Position numbers and translations under genes: made by a program. Of a stretch of 53,468 nt of DNA, positions 25,615 through 35,703 are shown one piece after another. Under the pieces are notes generated by a model, which had not been told where the DNA came from, made no database searches, and worked only from the letters and a program-made list of their open reading frames with translations. Each line of letters starts with the position of its first letter. Within the stretch, counting starts at the first letter, position 1. The DNA comes from Paenibacillus helianthi (lineage in GTDB: Bacteria; Bacillota; Bacilli; Paenibacillales; Paenibacillaceae). Location of the stretch: contig NZ_LVWI01000058.1 of the NCBI RefSeq assembly GCF_001909055.1, positions 1 through 53,468 of the forward strand. The letters run 5' to 3'.

Positions 25615-26775
25615 CTAACCAGACCGTACTACACGGTTTCGGCCTAGCTGCTTCGCCTGATACAACGCCTGGTCACTAAGCTTATACAACATGTTCAGGG
25701 AAGTGAGGGGGCCCGGAAGGACTGTAACGATACCAATACTGACTGTGTACTCCCCGGGATATGTAAAGCTGGAGGCACCCTCCTCCACGGCTTGCCTTAG
25801 CTGCTCAGCCCTGCAACCGCTGTCTTCTTCGTCAAGTCCGCAGAGTAAAACGGCAAATTCCTCTCCGCCTACTCTGCCGAACAGATCAAAGGTTTTGAGA
25901 TTGCTCTGGATGGTGAACACGAAATCCTGCAGAACTGCATCGCCAACGTCGTGGCCCTTCGAATCATTCACTCTTTTAAAATGATCAAGATCCAGCAGCA
26001 GCAGAGAGAAAAATTCCTGTTTCTTCACTGCATGGGCCAGTTTCTGTTCCGCTTCCTGCATAAAAGTCCTGCGCCCCAGGATTCCAGTCAACCCGTCATA
26101 GGTTGCCATTCTTTTTAACTTCTCATAAGTGTGTTCATTGGATAAAAGAATAAAAGCTGACGAACCTACGATCAGCAAAAAGAACATGCCCAGAAAATAT
26201 AAATACTGCGGCAGGTTGGGCGAGAGCGCTCCCATACCGGGTTCCAGAAACAGCGCAGTCATCGACCGGATCAGCATCACCACCGCAAAAAGGAAAAAAA
26301 TGAACCCCATCAGTCCCTGCAGAGGCGAGCCTTTTCGATTCTTCATCAAACGGAATGCAGGATAAACCATAAACAGCACCGCCCACAGCGACGTGGTGGC
26401 TACCCGTATATTCGGTCTGTTATAAAACAAGGCAACACTTCCGTAGCTGATCACACTGCAAACGGAGATTGTCCAATAATACAACTTAGCTTTGCGTCCA
26501 AACAGCCCCGTCATCAGAAGAAGCGCAGCAATCTCCAAGCCTCCCCCGGCTAGAATCAGAGCGTTGCTAAGAGGTATTGCTATATAGCGGGGCATCACAT
26601 TCCATACCAGGAACGAGGACCAATAGGCCACTTGCAGCCATTTCGCAGCTATAAACAGGGTGGAGGCTTTGTCTCTGGACGAATGAAGACGATAGAAGCT
26701 TGTAAGCAAAGCCGTAAACAGATTTCCAAAGATAAATAGATATAACAGTGTTCGGATATCAAGCTGTACAGCCAT
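25615..26775 (-). CDS. Membrane diguanylate cyclase (GGDEF), first of a tandem pair
   Basis: 386 aa. Same layout as its downstream neighbour: hydrophobic N-terminal sensor (about 1-215) beginning MAVQLDIRTLLYLFIFGNLF, then a GGDEF domain with YDGLTGILGRRTF, DLDHFKRVNDSKGHDVGD and VGGEEF. The I-site position reads KTFD instead of RxxD. The high similarity along the whole length, including the membrane part, shows a tandem duplication. Confidence 0.9.
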   Translation of the reverse strand: MAVQLDIRTLLYLFIFGNLFTALLTSFYRLHSSRDKASTLFIAAKWLQVAYWSSFLVWNVMPRYIAIPLSNALILAGGGLEIAALLLMTGLFGRKAKLYYWTISVCSVISYGSVALFYNRPNIRVATTSLWAVLFMVYPAFRLMKNRKGSPLQGLMGFIFFLFAVVMLIRSMTALFLEPGMGALSPNLPQYLYFLGMFFLLIVGSSAFILLSNEHTYEKLKRMATYDGLTGILGRRTFMQEAEQKLAHAVKKQEFFSLLLLDLDHFKRVNDSKGHDVGDAVLQDFVFTIQSNLKTFDLFGRVGGEEFAVLLCGLDEEDSGCRAEQLRQAVEEGASSFTYPGEYTVSIGIVTVLPGPLTSLNMLYKLSDQALYQAKQLGRNRVVRSG

Positions 26776-26827
26776 AAGTCACACCACCATGTGCGGGGGA
26801 ATAGATAAATGCTTGTCCCATTACAAG

Positions 26828-26874
26828 CAAAAACGGTATAGCCGTCCCTTTAGTATAAAGAGCGGTATCCGTTT
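26828..26874 (-). terminator. Probable terminator after murC
   Basis: Minus-strand AAACGG...CCGTTTTTGC with an inner CCG/CGG pair and an internal loop. It lies about 40 bp after the murC stop and ends in a T-run. Confidence 0.6.
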
Positions 26875-26914
26875 CTGCGTAAAATGTGCAAATATTAGAT
26901 TGTAGGCTTCAGGC

Positions 26915-28291
26915 TCAGTGTTTTTTCAGTTCCTCTGCCAGTGCGTACCCAACCTTCCAAATGTCTCCCGCTCCCATCGTAATCACGAGATCACCTGGAG
27001 CAATCCGGCCCTGCAAGTCAGCTAATACAGCTTCCTTGGTCGGCAGATGTCTTGCGCTGGCATTGCTGTTCTGAACAATTAATTCCACCAGCTTGGCGGA
27101 ACTGACACCTTCGATCTGCTTCTCTCCGGCCGGTGAATAAATGTCAGTGAGAATCACTTCATCGGCTTCACTGAACGCACGGCTGAAGGCATCCAGCAGG
27201 AAAAAGGTCCGTGTATAGCGCTGCGGCTGGAATACGGCAATAATCCGTTTGCCCGTTGCCTTGGCTGCGCTGATGGTTGCCTGAATTTCTGTAGGATGAT
27301 GCGCATAATCATCGATGACAAGAATATCATTGATCTCCCCGAGCACTTGAAAGCGGCGTTTGGCGCCATGGAATTTCACGATGGACTCTGCGATCGCCTG
27401 GAATGGAATTCCGGCTTTCAGACAGGCAATCACTGCTGCCATGGAGTTGTACAGATTGTATTTTCCGGGAATGGACAGCTCAATGCGTCCCAGCACCGTA
27501 CTGCCAAAATTCATGGTATAGGCCACCTGCCGGTCACCTAAAACGATGTCCGTCGCAATGTAATCTGCTACACCCGAATGAATGCCGTAGGTGATGACGC
27601 TGCCTTTGACCTCAGGCAACAGCGAGGTTGCTGTTTCATCATCCGCACATACAATCGCCGTACCGTCCTCACGCATCTGATTCATGAATTGAACGTAAGC
27701 AGCCTTCAAGCGGCCAAAATCACCCCCGTAATTCTCCAGATGATCCGCTTCAATGTTCGTTACGATCCCCAGCCAAGGATGGTACTGCAGGAAGGAGCCA
27801 TCGCTCTCATCCGCTTCGGCCACGACGTACTCCCCTTGTCCGGCCTTGGCATTCGTGCCGACATTCATAATTTCCCCACCGATAATATAAGTTGGGTCCA
27901 CTCCGCAATCTTCCATAATCAACGCAATCATGGAAGAGGTCGTGGTTTTGCCATGCGCACCGGCAATGGCTACGCCCTTGCGTTCATTCAGCAGCCGGGC
28001 CAGCATTTGCGAGCGGTGCAGGACCGGAATCTTGAGCCGTTCCGCTTCTACCCATTCCACATTATCACTTGAAAGGGCCGTGGAGTATACGACAAGATCC
28101 GCGCCTTTTACTTGCTCGGCTGTATGTCCAATATACACTTTGGCGCCTTTGGCTATTAATTTCTCGGTCAGTTCCTGAGCCACCACGTCGGAGCCCGTTA
28201 CCGTATATCCCATTTCCAGCATTACCCGGGCAATCGCGCTCATACCATAGCCGCCGATCCCTATAAAATGCACACGTTCAGTAGTATCCAA
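26915..28291 (-). CDS. murC: UDP-N-acetylmuramate-L-alanine ligase
   Basis: 458 aa from a TTG at 28289-28291, giving the standard N-terminus of the family (RVHFIGIGGYGMSAIARVML). ATP loop GAHGKTTTSSM, Mg/substrate motif EADESDGSF, and the C-terminal DDYAHHPTEI motif of Mur ligases. It adds the first amino acid of the peptidoglycan stem peptide. Lies 7 nt after the folC stop, so valS-folC-murC form one operon under the T-box. The start codon has only a weak Shine-Dalgarno. Confidence 0.95.
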   Translation of the reverse strand: MDTTERVHFIGIGGYGMSAIARVMLEMGYTVTGSDVVAQELTEKLIAKGAKVYIGHTAEQVKGADLVVYSTALSSDNVEWVEAERLKIPVLHRSQMLARLLNERKGVAIAGAHGKTTTSSMIALIMEDCGVDPTYIIGGEIMNVGTNAKAGQGEYVVAEADESDGSFLQYHPWLGIVTNIEADHLENYGGDFGRLKAAYVQFMNQMREDGTAIVCADDETATSLLPEVKGSVITYGIHSGVADYIATDIVLGDRQVAYTMNFGSTVLGRIELSIPGKYNLYNSMAAVIACLKAGIPFQAIAESIVKFHGAKRRFQVLGEINDILVIDDYAHHPTEIQATISAAKATGKRIIAVFQPQRYTRTFFLLDAFSRAFSEADEVILTDIYSPAGEKQIEGVSSAKLVELIVQNSNASARHLPTKEAVLADLQGRIAPGDLVITMGAGDIWKVGYALAEELKKH

Positions 28292-28298
28292 CAGTTCG

Positions 28299-29675
28299 TC
28301 ACCAGCCTTTTTCAGAATTGGGTTGCCGTAAAAGCGTACTGCGCACATCAGAAATCAAATACAGCGTTCCGGAGACGACTGCAAGGTCTTTCTCCGCTGT
28401 GATCGACTGCAGAAGCTGCAGCGCCCTACCCCAATCATGTTCTACTATAATTACCAAATTTTCTTTGGCATATTTCTCCCGCAGACGTTCTGCGATAGCC
28501 TGCAGATCTTCCGCGTCCATTTTCTTCCGGAAATCCGGTTCGGTCAGGATGAGCGTATCCACTATAGGCAGTATATGCTTGAAGTATGACTCATGATGCT
28601 TATTTGCCAGCATCCCCATGAGCAAATTTAATTGATTGTACTTGTAAAACTGCGGCAAACTTTTGGCCAGACTCTCCGCGCCTTCGGGGTTATGTGCCCC
28701 ATCCAGCACGATCCGCGGCGAAGAATGCACTTCCTCGAGTCTTCCCGCCCAAAAGGTGCTGCGGAAGCCTTGCTGCACATCCTCGTCTTCCAGCATAAAA
28801 GCCATGTATTGACGCAAGACCTCCAGCGCCATCATCGCTCCGGCTGCATTACTGAGCTGGTGCTCGCCCTTCATTGCGATGTCAAGCTCAAGCGAACGGA
28901 AAGGACCCTTGAAGGTAAAAGACTGCAGGCCTTCCTTGAATGTAGCGTTGCTGTAGCTGAAATCATCTCCGGCAAGGTAGAGTGTGGACCTGCTGGCAGC
29001 AGCTTTTGCCTTGAGTACTGCGATTGCTTCCGGCTGGCTAACACAGCTGACGGCAGGAACACCCGGTTTGATGATCCCGGCTTTTTCACCCGCAATCTCT
29101 TCTACAGTATCCCCCAGAACATCGGTGTGATCGTGACCGACATTTGTAATGATAGACACAATCGGGGTTACAATATTCGTTACATCCAGCCTTCCCCCAA
29201 GACCAGTCTCCCATACGACAACATCGGGGTAGCAGACTTCCGCATAATAGAGAATGGCCAGAGCGGTAGCAACTTCAAACATTGTGGGTGAGCCCAGCTC
29301 AGTCTGTGCAATCTCTTCGACCAGCGGATGCAGCTTGTTCGCAAGCTCTGCCAGCACCTCTTCAGGAATATCCGTTCCATTGTACTGAAAACGGTTCGTG
29401 AATTTGGTGATGTAAGGGGACGTGAAGGTGCCCACGCTGTACCCGCTGTTCATGAGTACACTGGTCAAAAATGCACAGGTCGAGCCTTTGCCGTTCGTAC
29501 CCGCCACATGAATGAATTTCAGCTTGCGCTGGGGCTGGCCCAGTAACTCCATCAGCCGTTCAATCCGTTCCAGGCCTGGGCGGATGCCGAAAGGAATCAG
29601 GCCGTTAATCCAATCCACTGATTCTGTATAAGAACTTAAGGGAGCGGTTCCGCCGCTCCCGATCCACTCATCCAT
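28299..29675 (-). CDS. folC: Folylpolyglutamate synthase / dihydrofolate synthase
   Basis: 458 aa, Mur-ligase superfamily. P-loop FIHVAGTNGKGSTCAFL, FTSPYITKFTNRFQ, ETGLGGRLDVTN (the folate site) and VLDGAHNPEGAES. It adds glutamates to folates and probably also makes dihydrofolate. Starts 6 nt after valS, the arrangement seen in bacilli. Confidence 0.95.
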   Translation of the reverse strand: MDEWIGSGGTAPLSSYTESVDWINGLIPFGIRPGLERIERLMELLGQPQRKLKFIHVAGTNGKGSTCAFLTSVLMNSGYSVGTFTSPYITKFTNRFQYNGTDIPEEVLAELANKLHPLVEEIAQTELGSPTMFEVATALAILYYAEVCYPDVVVWETGLGGRLDVTNIVTPIVSIITNVGHDHTDVLGDTVEEIAGEKAGIIKPGVPAVSCVSQPEAIAVLKAKAAASRSTLYLAGDDFSYSNATFKEGLQSFTFKGPFRSLELDIAMKGEHQLSNAAGAMMALEVLRQYMAFMLEDEDVQQGFRSTFWAGRLEEVHSSPRIVLDGAHNPEGAESLAKSLPQFYKYNQLNLLMGMLANKHHESYFKHILPIVDTLILTEPDFRKKMDAEDLQAIAERLREKYAKENLVIIVEHDWGRALQLLQSITAEKDLAVVSGTLYLISDVRSTLLRQPNSEKGW

Positions 29676-29681
29676 AGTCGA

Positions 29682-32405
29682 TTATCCTCTCAGCTCTGCG
29701 ATGCGGGCTAGCACTTTTTCACGTTTGGCAGAGTAATCCCCCTGCTTTGCCCGTTCCTCTTCGATGACTTTAGCTGGCGCTTTGGCAACAAAGCCCTGAT
29801 TGCCGAGCTTCTTCTCCACGCGCTCTACTTCGCTGTTTAGAAGTTGCACTTCTTTTTCCAGTCGGGTAATCTCTTGTTCGATATCAATCAGACCTGCAAG
29901 CGGCAGCAGCAGCTCTGCTCCCGTAATCACAGCGGACATGACCTTATCCGGTGTTTGCGGATTAAGGCCTGCCTCGAAGGAAGAGGTGTTACAGAAACGC
30001 CCAATGTAGTTATCGTTGCGGGCGATAATGCTTAGTGTTTCTTCGCTCGCGGCTTTGATGATCAGCTCTACCTTTTTGCTCATCGGAACGTTGACTTCAG
30101 CACGGACATTGCGGACCGCACGGATCACATCCATCAGCAGGTTCATTTCCGCCACAGCCTGTGGCTGCTCCAGTGCAGCTTCGTACTTCGGCCATTCGGC
30201 CAGCATAATGGTATCCCCTTCATGCGGCAGATGCTGCCAGATTTCCTCAGTGATGAACGGCATGAACGGATGAATCAGACGCAGCGTACGGTCAAGCACA
30301 TAGGCAAGCACTGATTGAGTCTTAGCCTTGGCCGCAGCATCCTCACCATACAGCGTAAGCTTGGAGAACTCGATGTACCAGTCGCATAGGTCATCCCAGA
30401 TGAAGTTGTACAAGAGACGGCCGGTCTCGCCATACTCGTACGCGTCAATTAGACGCGTAATATCACGAGAAGTTTCGTTCAAACGATGTAAAATCCAGCG
30501 GTCTGCTGTCGAAAGCTCACCCGTAATGTCAATATCTGCAAAGTTTACGCCCTCCAGATTCATGAGCGCAAAGCGCGAGGCATTCCATATTTTGTTGGCA
30601 AAGTTACGGGCCTGCTCGACCTTCTCAATACGGAAACGAAGATCCTGGCCGGCGGTGATACCCGTGGAAATCATATAACGCATGGCATCCGCGCCATATT
30701 GTTCAATAACATCCAGCGGATCAATCCCGTTACCGAGCGACTTGGACATTTTGCGTCCTTCTGCATCTCGTACCAAACCATGTATCAGCACATCGGAGAA
30801 CGGCTTCTTCCCTGTAAATTCAAGCGCGCTGAAGATCATCCGGGCTACCCAGAAATAGATAATATCGTAAGCGGTAACCAGCACATTGTTCGGAAAATAA
30901 CGCTGATAGTCGCTGCTGTTCTCATCCGGCCAGCCCATTGTGGCAAACGGCCACAGATTGGAGCTGAACCAGGTGTCAAGAACGTCCTCATCCTGCTTCA
31001 AGTCATCAAGTCCGCTGATTTCGCGGGCTTCCTCTTCGGTATCTGCTACAAATACTTCACCCGTAGATTCCGAGTACCATGCCGGAATGCGGTGTCCCCA
31101 CCACAGCTGGCGTGAAATACACCAGTCACGCACATTTTCAATCCAGTTCAAATAGGTTTTCTCAAAACGCTCCGTAACGAAGTTAACTCCGGACCCATCC
31201 TTTTGTGCGGCGATGGCTGCCTCGGCCAGCGGCTTCATCTTTACAAACCACTGGGTGGACAGATAAGGCTCAACTACGGCTCCTGAACGTTCGCTGTGTC
31301 CAACCTGGTGTACATGGTCTTCAATGGACACCAGAACGCCCTGTTCCTTGAGGTCCGCGACGATATTCTTGCGGCATTCACTACGATCCTGGCCCTGGTA
31401 AGGGCCGGCTTCTTCGTTCATCGTCCCGCTCTCATCCATCACATTGATCTGCGGCAGATTGTGGCGCAGTCCCACCTCGTAATCGTTCGGGTCATGGGCC
31501 GGGGTGATCTTCACAGCCCCGCTGCCGAATTCCTTATCAACATAATCATCGGCAATAATCGGGATCTCTCTTCCAATGATCGGCAGAATCAGCGTTTTGC
31601 CAATAAGATCTTTATAACGTTCATCCTTAGGATGTACCGCTACCGCTGTATCGCCAAGCATGGTTTCCGGACGTGTGGTTGCTACCGTAATGAAGCCGGT
31701 GCCGTCTTTAAGCGGGTAACGAAGGTGATACAGATGTCCGTTAACTTCCTTATATTCCACTTCGATATCAGACAAAGCCGTACGTGCGGCCGGGTCCCAG
31801 TTAATAATCCGTTTCCCTCGGTAGATCAGGCCTTTGCGGTACAGCTCAACAAAGACTTGGCGTACCCCTTTGGTCAATCCTTCGTCCAGAGTAAACCTCT
31901 CGCGCGAATAGTCCAGAGACAGCCCCATTTTGGCCCATTGTTCATGAATGGTCTCGGCATACTGGTCCTTCCAGGACCATACCTGCTCCAGGAATTTCTC
32001 ACGTCCCAAGTCATGCCGGGAAATGCCCTGCTGGCGCAGCTTCTGCTCCACCTTCGTCTGGGTCGCGATACCTGCATGGTCTGTTCCCGGCAGCCATAGC
32101 GTATCGAAGCCCTGCATCCGCTTCGTGCGGATCAGAATATCCTGCAGCGTGAAATCGAGCGCATGCCCGATATGCAGCATGCCCGTCACATTCGGCGGGG
32201 GAATAACAATACTGTAGGCTTCTGCTTCCGGACGTTTACCGGCTTCAAAGAAGCCATGCTCCATCCAGTAAGCATACCATTTCTGCTCTGCCGCCTTCGG
32301 ATCATATGTGGTCGGCATATCGCTTTGTTTGCTGCTTGGCGCTTGTGGCTGTTCCGCATCCTGCAAATCAGTCAGCTCAGCCGTTCTGTTCTTGTGGTCA
32401 GCCAT
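29682..32405 (-). CDS. valS: Valyl-tRNA synthetase
   Basis: 907 aa, class I synthetase. HIGH motif as HIGHA in PPPNVTGMLHIGHALD, KMSKS in EGRKMSKSLGNGIDP, an editing domain in between (TTRPETMLGDTA), and the C-terminal coiled-coil arm (RLEKEVQLLNSEVERVEKKL). The ATG at 32403-32405 is eight bases after GGAGG. A nonconserved N-terminal tail of about 35 residues precedes the catalytic domain. Expression is controlled by the T-box directly upstream. Confidence 0.97.
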   Translation of the reverse strand: MADHKNRTAELTDLQDAEQPQAPSSKQSDMPTTYDPKAAEQKWYAYWMEHGFFEAGKRPEAEAYSIVIPPPNVTGMLHIGHALDFTLQDILIRTKRMQGFDTLWLPGTDHAGIATQTKVEQKLRQQGISRHDLGREKFLEQVWSWKDQYAETIHEQWAKMGLSLDYSRERFTLDEGLTKGVRQVFVELYRKGLIYRGKRIINWDPAARTALSDIEVEYKEVNGHLYHLRYPLKDGTGFITVATTRPETMLGDTAVAVHPKDERYKDLIGKTLILPIIGREIPIIADDYVDKEFGSGAVKITPAHDPNDYEVGLRHNLPQINVMDESGTMNEEAGPYQGQDRSECRKNIVADLKEQGVLVSIEDHVHQVGHSERSGAVVEPYLSTQWFVKMKPLAEAAIAAQKDGSGVNFVTERFEKTYLNWIENVRDWCISRQLWWGHRIPAWYSESTGEVFVADTEEEAREISGLDDLKQDEDVLDTWFSSNLWPFATMGWPDENSSDYQRYFPNNVLVTAYDIIYFWVARMIFSALEFTGKKPFSDVLIHGLVRDAEGRKMSKSLGNGIDPLDVIEQYGADAMRYMISTGITAGQDLRFRIEKVEQARNFANKIWNASRFALMNLEGVNFADIDITGELSTADRWILHRLNETSRDITRLIDAYEYGETGRLLYNFIWDDLCDWYIEFSKLTLYGEDAAAKAKTQSVLAYVLDRTLRLIHPFMPFITEEIWQHLPHEGDTIMLAEWPKYEAALEQPQAVAEMNLLMDVIRAVRNVRAEVNVPMSKKVELIIKAASEETLSIIARNDNYIGRFCNTSSFEAGLNPQTPDKVMSAVITGAELLLPLAGLIDIEQEITRLEKEVQLLNSEVERVEKKLGNQGFVAKAPAKVIEEERAKQGDYSAKREKVLARIAELRG

Positions 32406-32447
32406 AGTTGAACCCTCCATTTGAATAACAAGTTATAAACACAAAAA

Positions 32448-32752
32448 GACCCTTCGTCTCAAAGGACGAAAGGTCATTCTTTCGCGGTACCACCTTTGTT
32501 TCGCACTATACAAAAAATAAACCCTCGCCCCGGTTCCTCACGGTTCCAAAAGCTTAGCGCGACACTCATGCAGATAACGGCTGCGTCCGGCCACATCCTA
32601 CCCTGTGCATCACATCTGCGCAACAGGCTTAGAAGGGCGACTCCGGGGCGACTTCGGGGGCTGCATCCTGCGGAAATTCACAGCAACTACAAATTCCGCT
32701 CTCTGAAGGGCTAACCGCCTACTCTTCCCGTTCCCAGTCTTTTGATTTTACT
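32448..32752 (-). promoter_or_regulatory. T-box leader of valS-folC-murC
   Basis: The T-box sequence AAGGTGGTACCGCG is at 32483-32496 (minus strand), pairing with the tRNA acceptor end. It is followed by a terminator stem (32464-32475 with 32448-32459) and a T-run. About 200 nt of stem I structure precede it. Two candidate valine GUC specifier codons occur in stem I (32639-32641 and 32650-32652); the gene downstream requires a valine codon, but which is used I cannot settle. Confidence 0.92.
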
Positions 32753-32759
32753 TAATCCC

Positions 32760-32788
32760 ATAATACATTCAGTACTATTCCTAGTCAA
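32760..32788 (-). promoter_or_regulatory. Promoter of the valS operon
   Basis: Minus-strand TTGACT (32783-32788), 17-nt spacer, TATTAT (32760-32765). Start of transcription would be just before the T-box. Confidence 0.8.
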
Positions 32789-32835
32789 CCAGCATATGCA
32801 CAACTGCGATTCATATACTATACCCCATCCCACGC

Positions 32836-32862
32836 AAAAATCCCGGCCGCACCCGGCCGGGA
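32836..32862 (-). terminator. Terminator after spoVID
   Basis: TCCCGGCC (32841-32848) with GGCCGGGA (32855-32862), followed on the minus strand by TTTTTGC. Confidence 0.88.
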
Positions 32863-32879
32863 CTCTTACTTAAGCCATC

Positions 32880-34148
32880 TCAGGGGATGTACAATACCTG
32901 ACCTTCCTCTACATTCTGTCCGGAGAGTCGGTTGTACATCACCAATTCCCTTGTACTTAGCTGATATTTCTCTGCAATCGTGTCCAATGTTTCTTCCCGC
33001 TGGACAATGCAGAGCCGGACTTTGCGGAACAAGTCCGCGCTGCCCCGGCCCCCGATGAACCGGCTTTTCCATTCTGTATTATTACCGGTATCCGGTGCTG
33101 CTGCTGGCGGTGCCGGCGCCGGGGCATGCTGTTCCTCCTGTTCCTTCCGGGCCCGGCTGGAGCTGAGAAGGGAAGAGAAGGTAAGCTGCTCCCGTTCTTC
33201 TTCCTTCGGTTCTTTTTTGCTGCCAAGACCAATTTTCAGGTCAGGTTTCTCCTCGGATACAGGCTCTACATCGGGAGATGCAAAAGCCCCATTGTTCTCA
33301 TTCTCCTGCTGGGGTTCTGCTACAGCTTCAGCTTCATCCGGCAAGCTTGCTGCCTTCTCCACAGCTTCCGCGAGGTGTGGAGGCTCTTCCTGATACACAG
33401 AATGGATCTCTAGAGCTGGCTCACCCGCCTTTGCCTCCAGGACATCATAACCGGTATGAGCATCGAGACTGTGAGTCCGGACTTTGGCTTCCTTGTCCTT
33501 TGGCTGTGGCTCAGCTACTGCGGCAGGCTGGTTGTAACCCTCCTCTGCCGGAAGCTCCGAATTCGGCAGAGGAGCCGAAGCCTCGACACCGACAGCATTG
33601 CCATGCCCGCTTCCTTGATCATGTGCCGTAATGTCAGTTGCTCCTTCGCCATAGGTCCAGAGCGAATTCTCATAGAGTGCATCATTCTCATGCTCAATCT
33701 TGTCAGCAGGAGCTACCTCTAACCGCTCCTCATCTTCAGCAGAATAAGCTACTGTATATTCCTCCTGCTGCCAGGCTGGCTGCGTATCACCGCTCCCGAT
33801 TCCGCGCAAGGATAGTACGCCTGTGATATTGACTGTACGCATCGTAAGCAGGTCAATATCAAAATTCTCGATCTCCACCCCTATGTCTTCAAGCGAGCTG
33901 ACCCGTGTCAGCGGAACTGTGATTTCTACGGGAATCGCATGCTCCAAACGCTGGGTCCGGTCATCTTCTCCTCGGTAGAGCCCGGTAAGCAGCAATTGAC
34001 CATACAGCTCGGCACGGTCCTCCCGCTGAATTACCTGGATGTCCGGGATCAGCTCAACCTCTTCCAGCTCAGCGATTCCCGGAAGTTCTGCAGGCAGATG
34101 AATGCGTTCATAAATATCAAACCGCAAGCCGTGGGACTGGTCAAACAC
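32880..34148 (-). CDS. spoVID: SpoVID-like spore coat morphogenetic protein
   Basis: 422 aa from a GTG at 34146-34148, nine bases after GGAGG. The N-terminal domain (about 1-120, GLRFDIYERIHLP then ELEEVELIPDIQV and ITGVLSLRG) is the SpoVID homology region that guides coat encasement. A long acidic, Glu/Pro/Ala-rich linker follows, and a C-terminal LysM domain (about 375-420, VQREETLDTIAEKYQLS ending VLYIP). SpoVID interacts with SpoIVA and SafA around the forespore; SafA is also encoded in this window. Position between hemL and valS matches B. subtilis. Confidence 0.88.
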   Translation of the reverse strand: MFDQSHGLRFDIYERIHLPAELPGIAELEEVELIPDIQVIQREDRAELYGQLLLTGLYRGEDDRTQRLEHAIPVEITVPLTRVSSLEDIGVEIENFDIDLLTMRTVNITGVLSLRGIGSGDTQPAWQQEEYTVAYSAEDEERLEVAPADKIEHENDALYENSLWTYGEGATDITAHDQGSGHGNAVGVEASAPLPNSELPAEEGYNQPAAVAEPQPKDKEAKVRTHSLDAHTGYDVLEAKAGEPALEIHSVYQEEPPHLAEAVEKAASLPDEAEAVAEPQQENENNGAFASPDVEPVSEEKPDLKIGLGSKKEPKEEEREQLTFSSLLSSSRARKEQEEQHAPAPAPPAAAPDTGNNTEWKSRFIGGRGSADLFRKVRLCIVQREETLDTIAEKYQLSTRELVMYNRLSGQNVEEGQVLYIP

Positions 34149-34287
34149 GGGAAATGTCCTCCTTCTTGGCATAATCTAACCCTGAGACAAGCCCAGAGCA
34201 TAAGCCCAAAATGTTACTCCCCTCATGTATATGCTTAAATCCGTAAGGCATGACAACTTTGGACACAGCCTATACCAGGGAATGCCT

Positions 34288-35703
34288 CTACTCTTTGAGA
34301 GCCATTTGGGCATCAGGAATGCAATAATCCTGCGGAAGCCCCTCACGCAGAGCATGAGCCAGCGGACGGTCAGGGGGCATATGTTCCAAAATATCGGCAG
34401 GATGAAATGCCTGAGGTAGTCTAATACGCCCCTCACCTTTATTGAACCTTCTGGGAGCGGGATAACTACTCTGCCCATGCTGCATCGACAGGGCTTCATG
34501 ATACGCCTTCAGTGTCCCCGCTGCCATGCCATCCAGTGTACGGTTATGCTCAGCCCAGCTACGGGCCTGCTTCCCTGTCCGCAGCCGCAGTTCGTCATCT
34601 TGAAGCAACTGTTCCAGCTGCACCGCCAGTGCCATGGAATCCTCTGCCGGTACGACAAATCCTGTGACCCCTTGCTGCACCATTTCCGGCATCCCCGCCG
34701 TTCCGGCTACAACCGGCGCAATTCCGGCAAGCTGAGCCTCCGTCACCGAAAAAGGCTGTGTGTCCTGCAGGCTGGGCTGCACATAAATATCCGCGGCGGT
34801 CAGAGCAGCTGGAATATTGTCCATTTTCCCGGTGAAAAATACCCGCCCCTGCATTCCCTGGTCCAGCACCTGCGCCTGCAATTCTTCTGTAAGGCTGCCA
34901 ATTCCGGAAATTGCACATACCCAGTCCTGACGGCTGTGCTGCAGAATTCCCAGAGCCGCAATCAGCACATGTACTCCTTTGATATATTCGAGACGTCCGG
35001 CGTACATAATTACTTTGAGTCCGTCTCCAAACTTAAGCGGGGCCGGGAGCGCTGCCTTCGCGTCGTACTGCTTCACATCAATTCCATACGGCAGTATACG
35101 AATTGGCGCTTCACCCGCATCCTGCCGGTTCACCAGCCTTCCTATCCAGTCCGAAGAAACCAGAATAAGGTCAGAGGACCGGACTCCCATTCCTTCGAGC
35201 CGGCGGAAATACCGCCAGATCGCCCGTTTTTCATACTCTTTTCGGGTAAGCGCCGGTTCAAGGCCTTTATATTCAAAATAGGATTCATACGCCAGCGCTC
35301 CGTGAAAGCTCGAGACCAGAGGCTTACGCACCTTCATAATCCGCCGGAGAGCATAGGCAGAAATAGGGTCCTGCGCATGGATCACATCATACTTCTCCAG
35401 ACCGAGAACCGCTGCCCCGCCTTCAAAGACGTAACGGCCCAGCTCAAAGCTGAAGATACCATGCTCCAGATGCAAATGGGGAAACCGGTCCTTATCGAGC
35501 TGTGGCAGCAGCACGTTATAGAGAGTTTTTTTGTCAAAGGAAATTCCCTGGTCCAGCAGATACAGCGTATGATCTTCTGCACGGCTTCCCATCAGCGTAA
35601 CCTCATGTCCATACTCATTCAGCTTGTCAGCCAGCTGCTTCATATATGTCCAAATCCCGCCCATATTCGTAAGCCCCCAATAGGTGACCAGCAATATCTT
35701 CAT
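34288..35703 (-). CDS. Glycosyltransferase family 4 protein
   Basis: 471 aa from the ATG at 35701-35703 with GGAGA upstream. N-terminal loop LLVTYWGLTNMGGIWTYMKQ (glycine-rich acceptor site), VIHAQDP, and C-terminal domain VIMYAGRLEYIKGVHVL then QPSLQDTQPFSVTEAQLAG. In the usual E-x7-E donor motif the first glutamate is aspartate here. A tail of about 50 residues after the GT domain is not recognised. Substrate unknown. It is divergent from the plus-strand cyclase at 35865. Confidence 0.85.
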   Translation of the reverse strand: MKILLVTYWGLTNMGGIWTYMKQLADKLNEYGHEVTLMGSRAEDHTLYLLDQGISFDKKTLYNVLLPQLDKDRFPHLHLEHGIFSFELGRYVFEGGAAVLGLEKYDVIHAQDPISAYALRRIMKVRKPLVSSFHGALAYESYFEYKGLEPALTRKEYEKRAIWRYFRRLEGMGVRSSDLILVSSDWIGRLVNRQDAGEAPIRILPYGIDVKQYDAKAALPAPLKFGDGLKVIMYAGRLEYIKGVHVLIAALGILQHSRQDWVCAISGIGSLTEELQAQVLDQGMQGRVFFTGKMDNIPAALTAADIYVQPSLQDTQPFSVTEAQLAGIAPVVAGTAGMPEMVQQGVTGFVVPAEDSMALAVQLEQLLQDDELRLRTGKQARSWAEHNRTLDGMAAGTLKAYHEALSMQHGQSSYPAPRRFNKGEGRIRLPQAFHPADILEHMPPDRPLAHALREGLPQDYCIPDAQMALKE

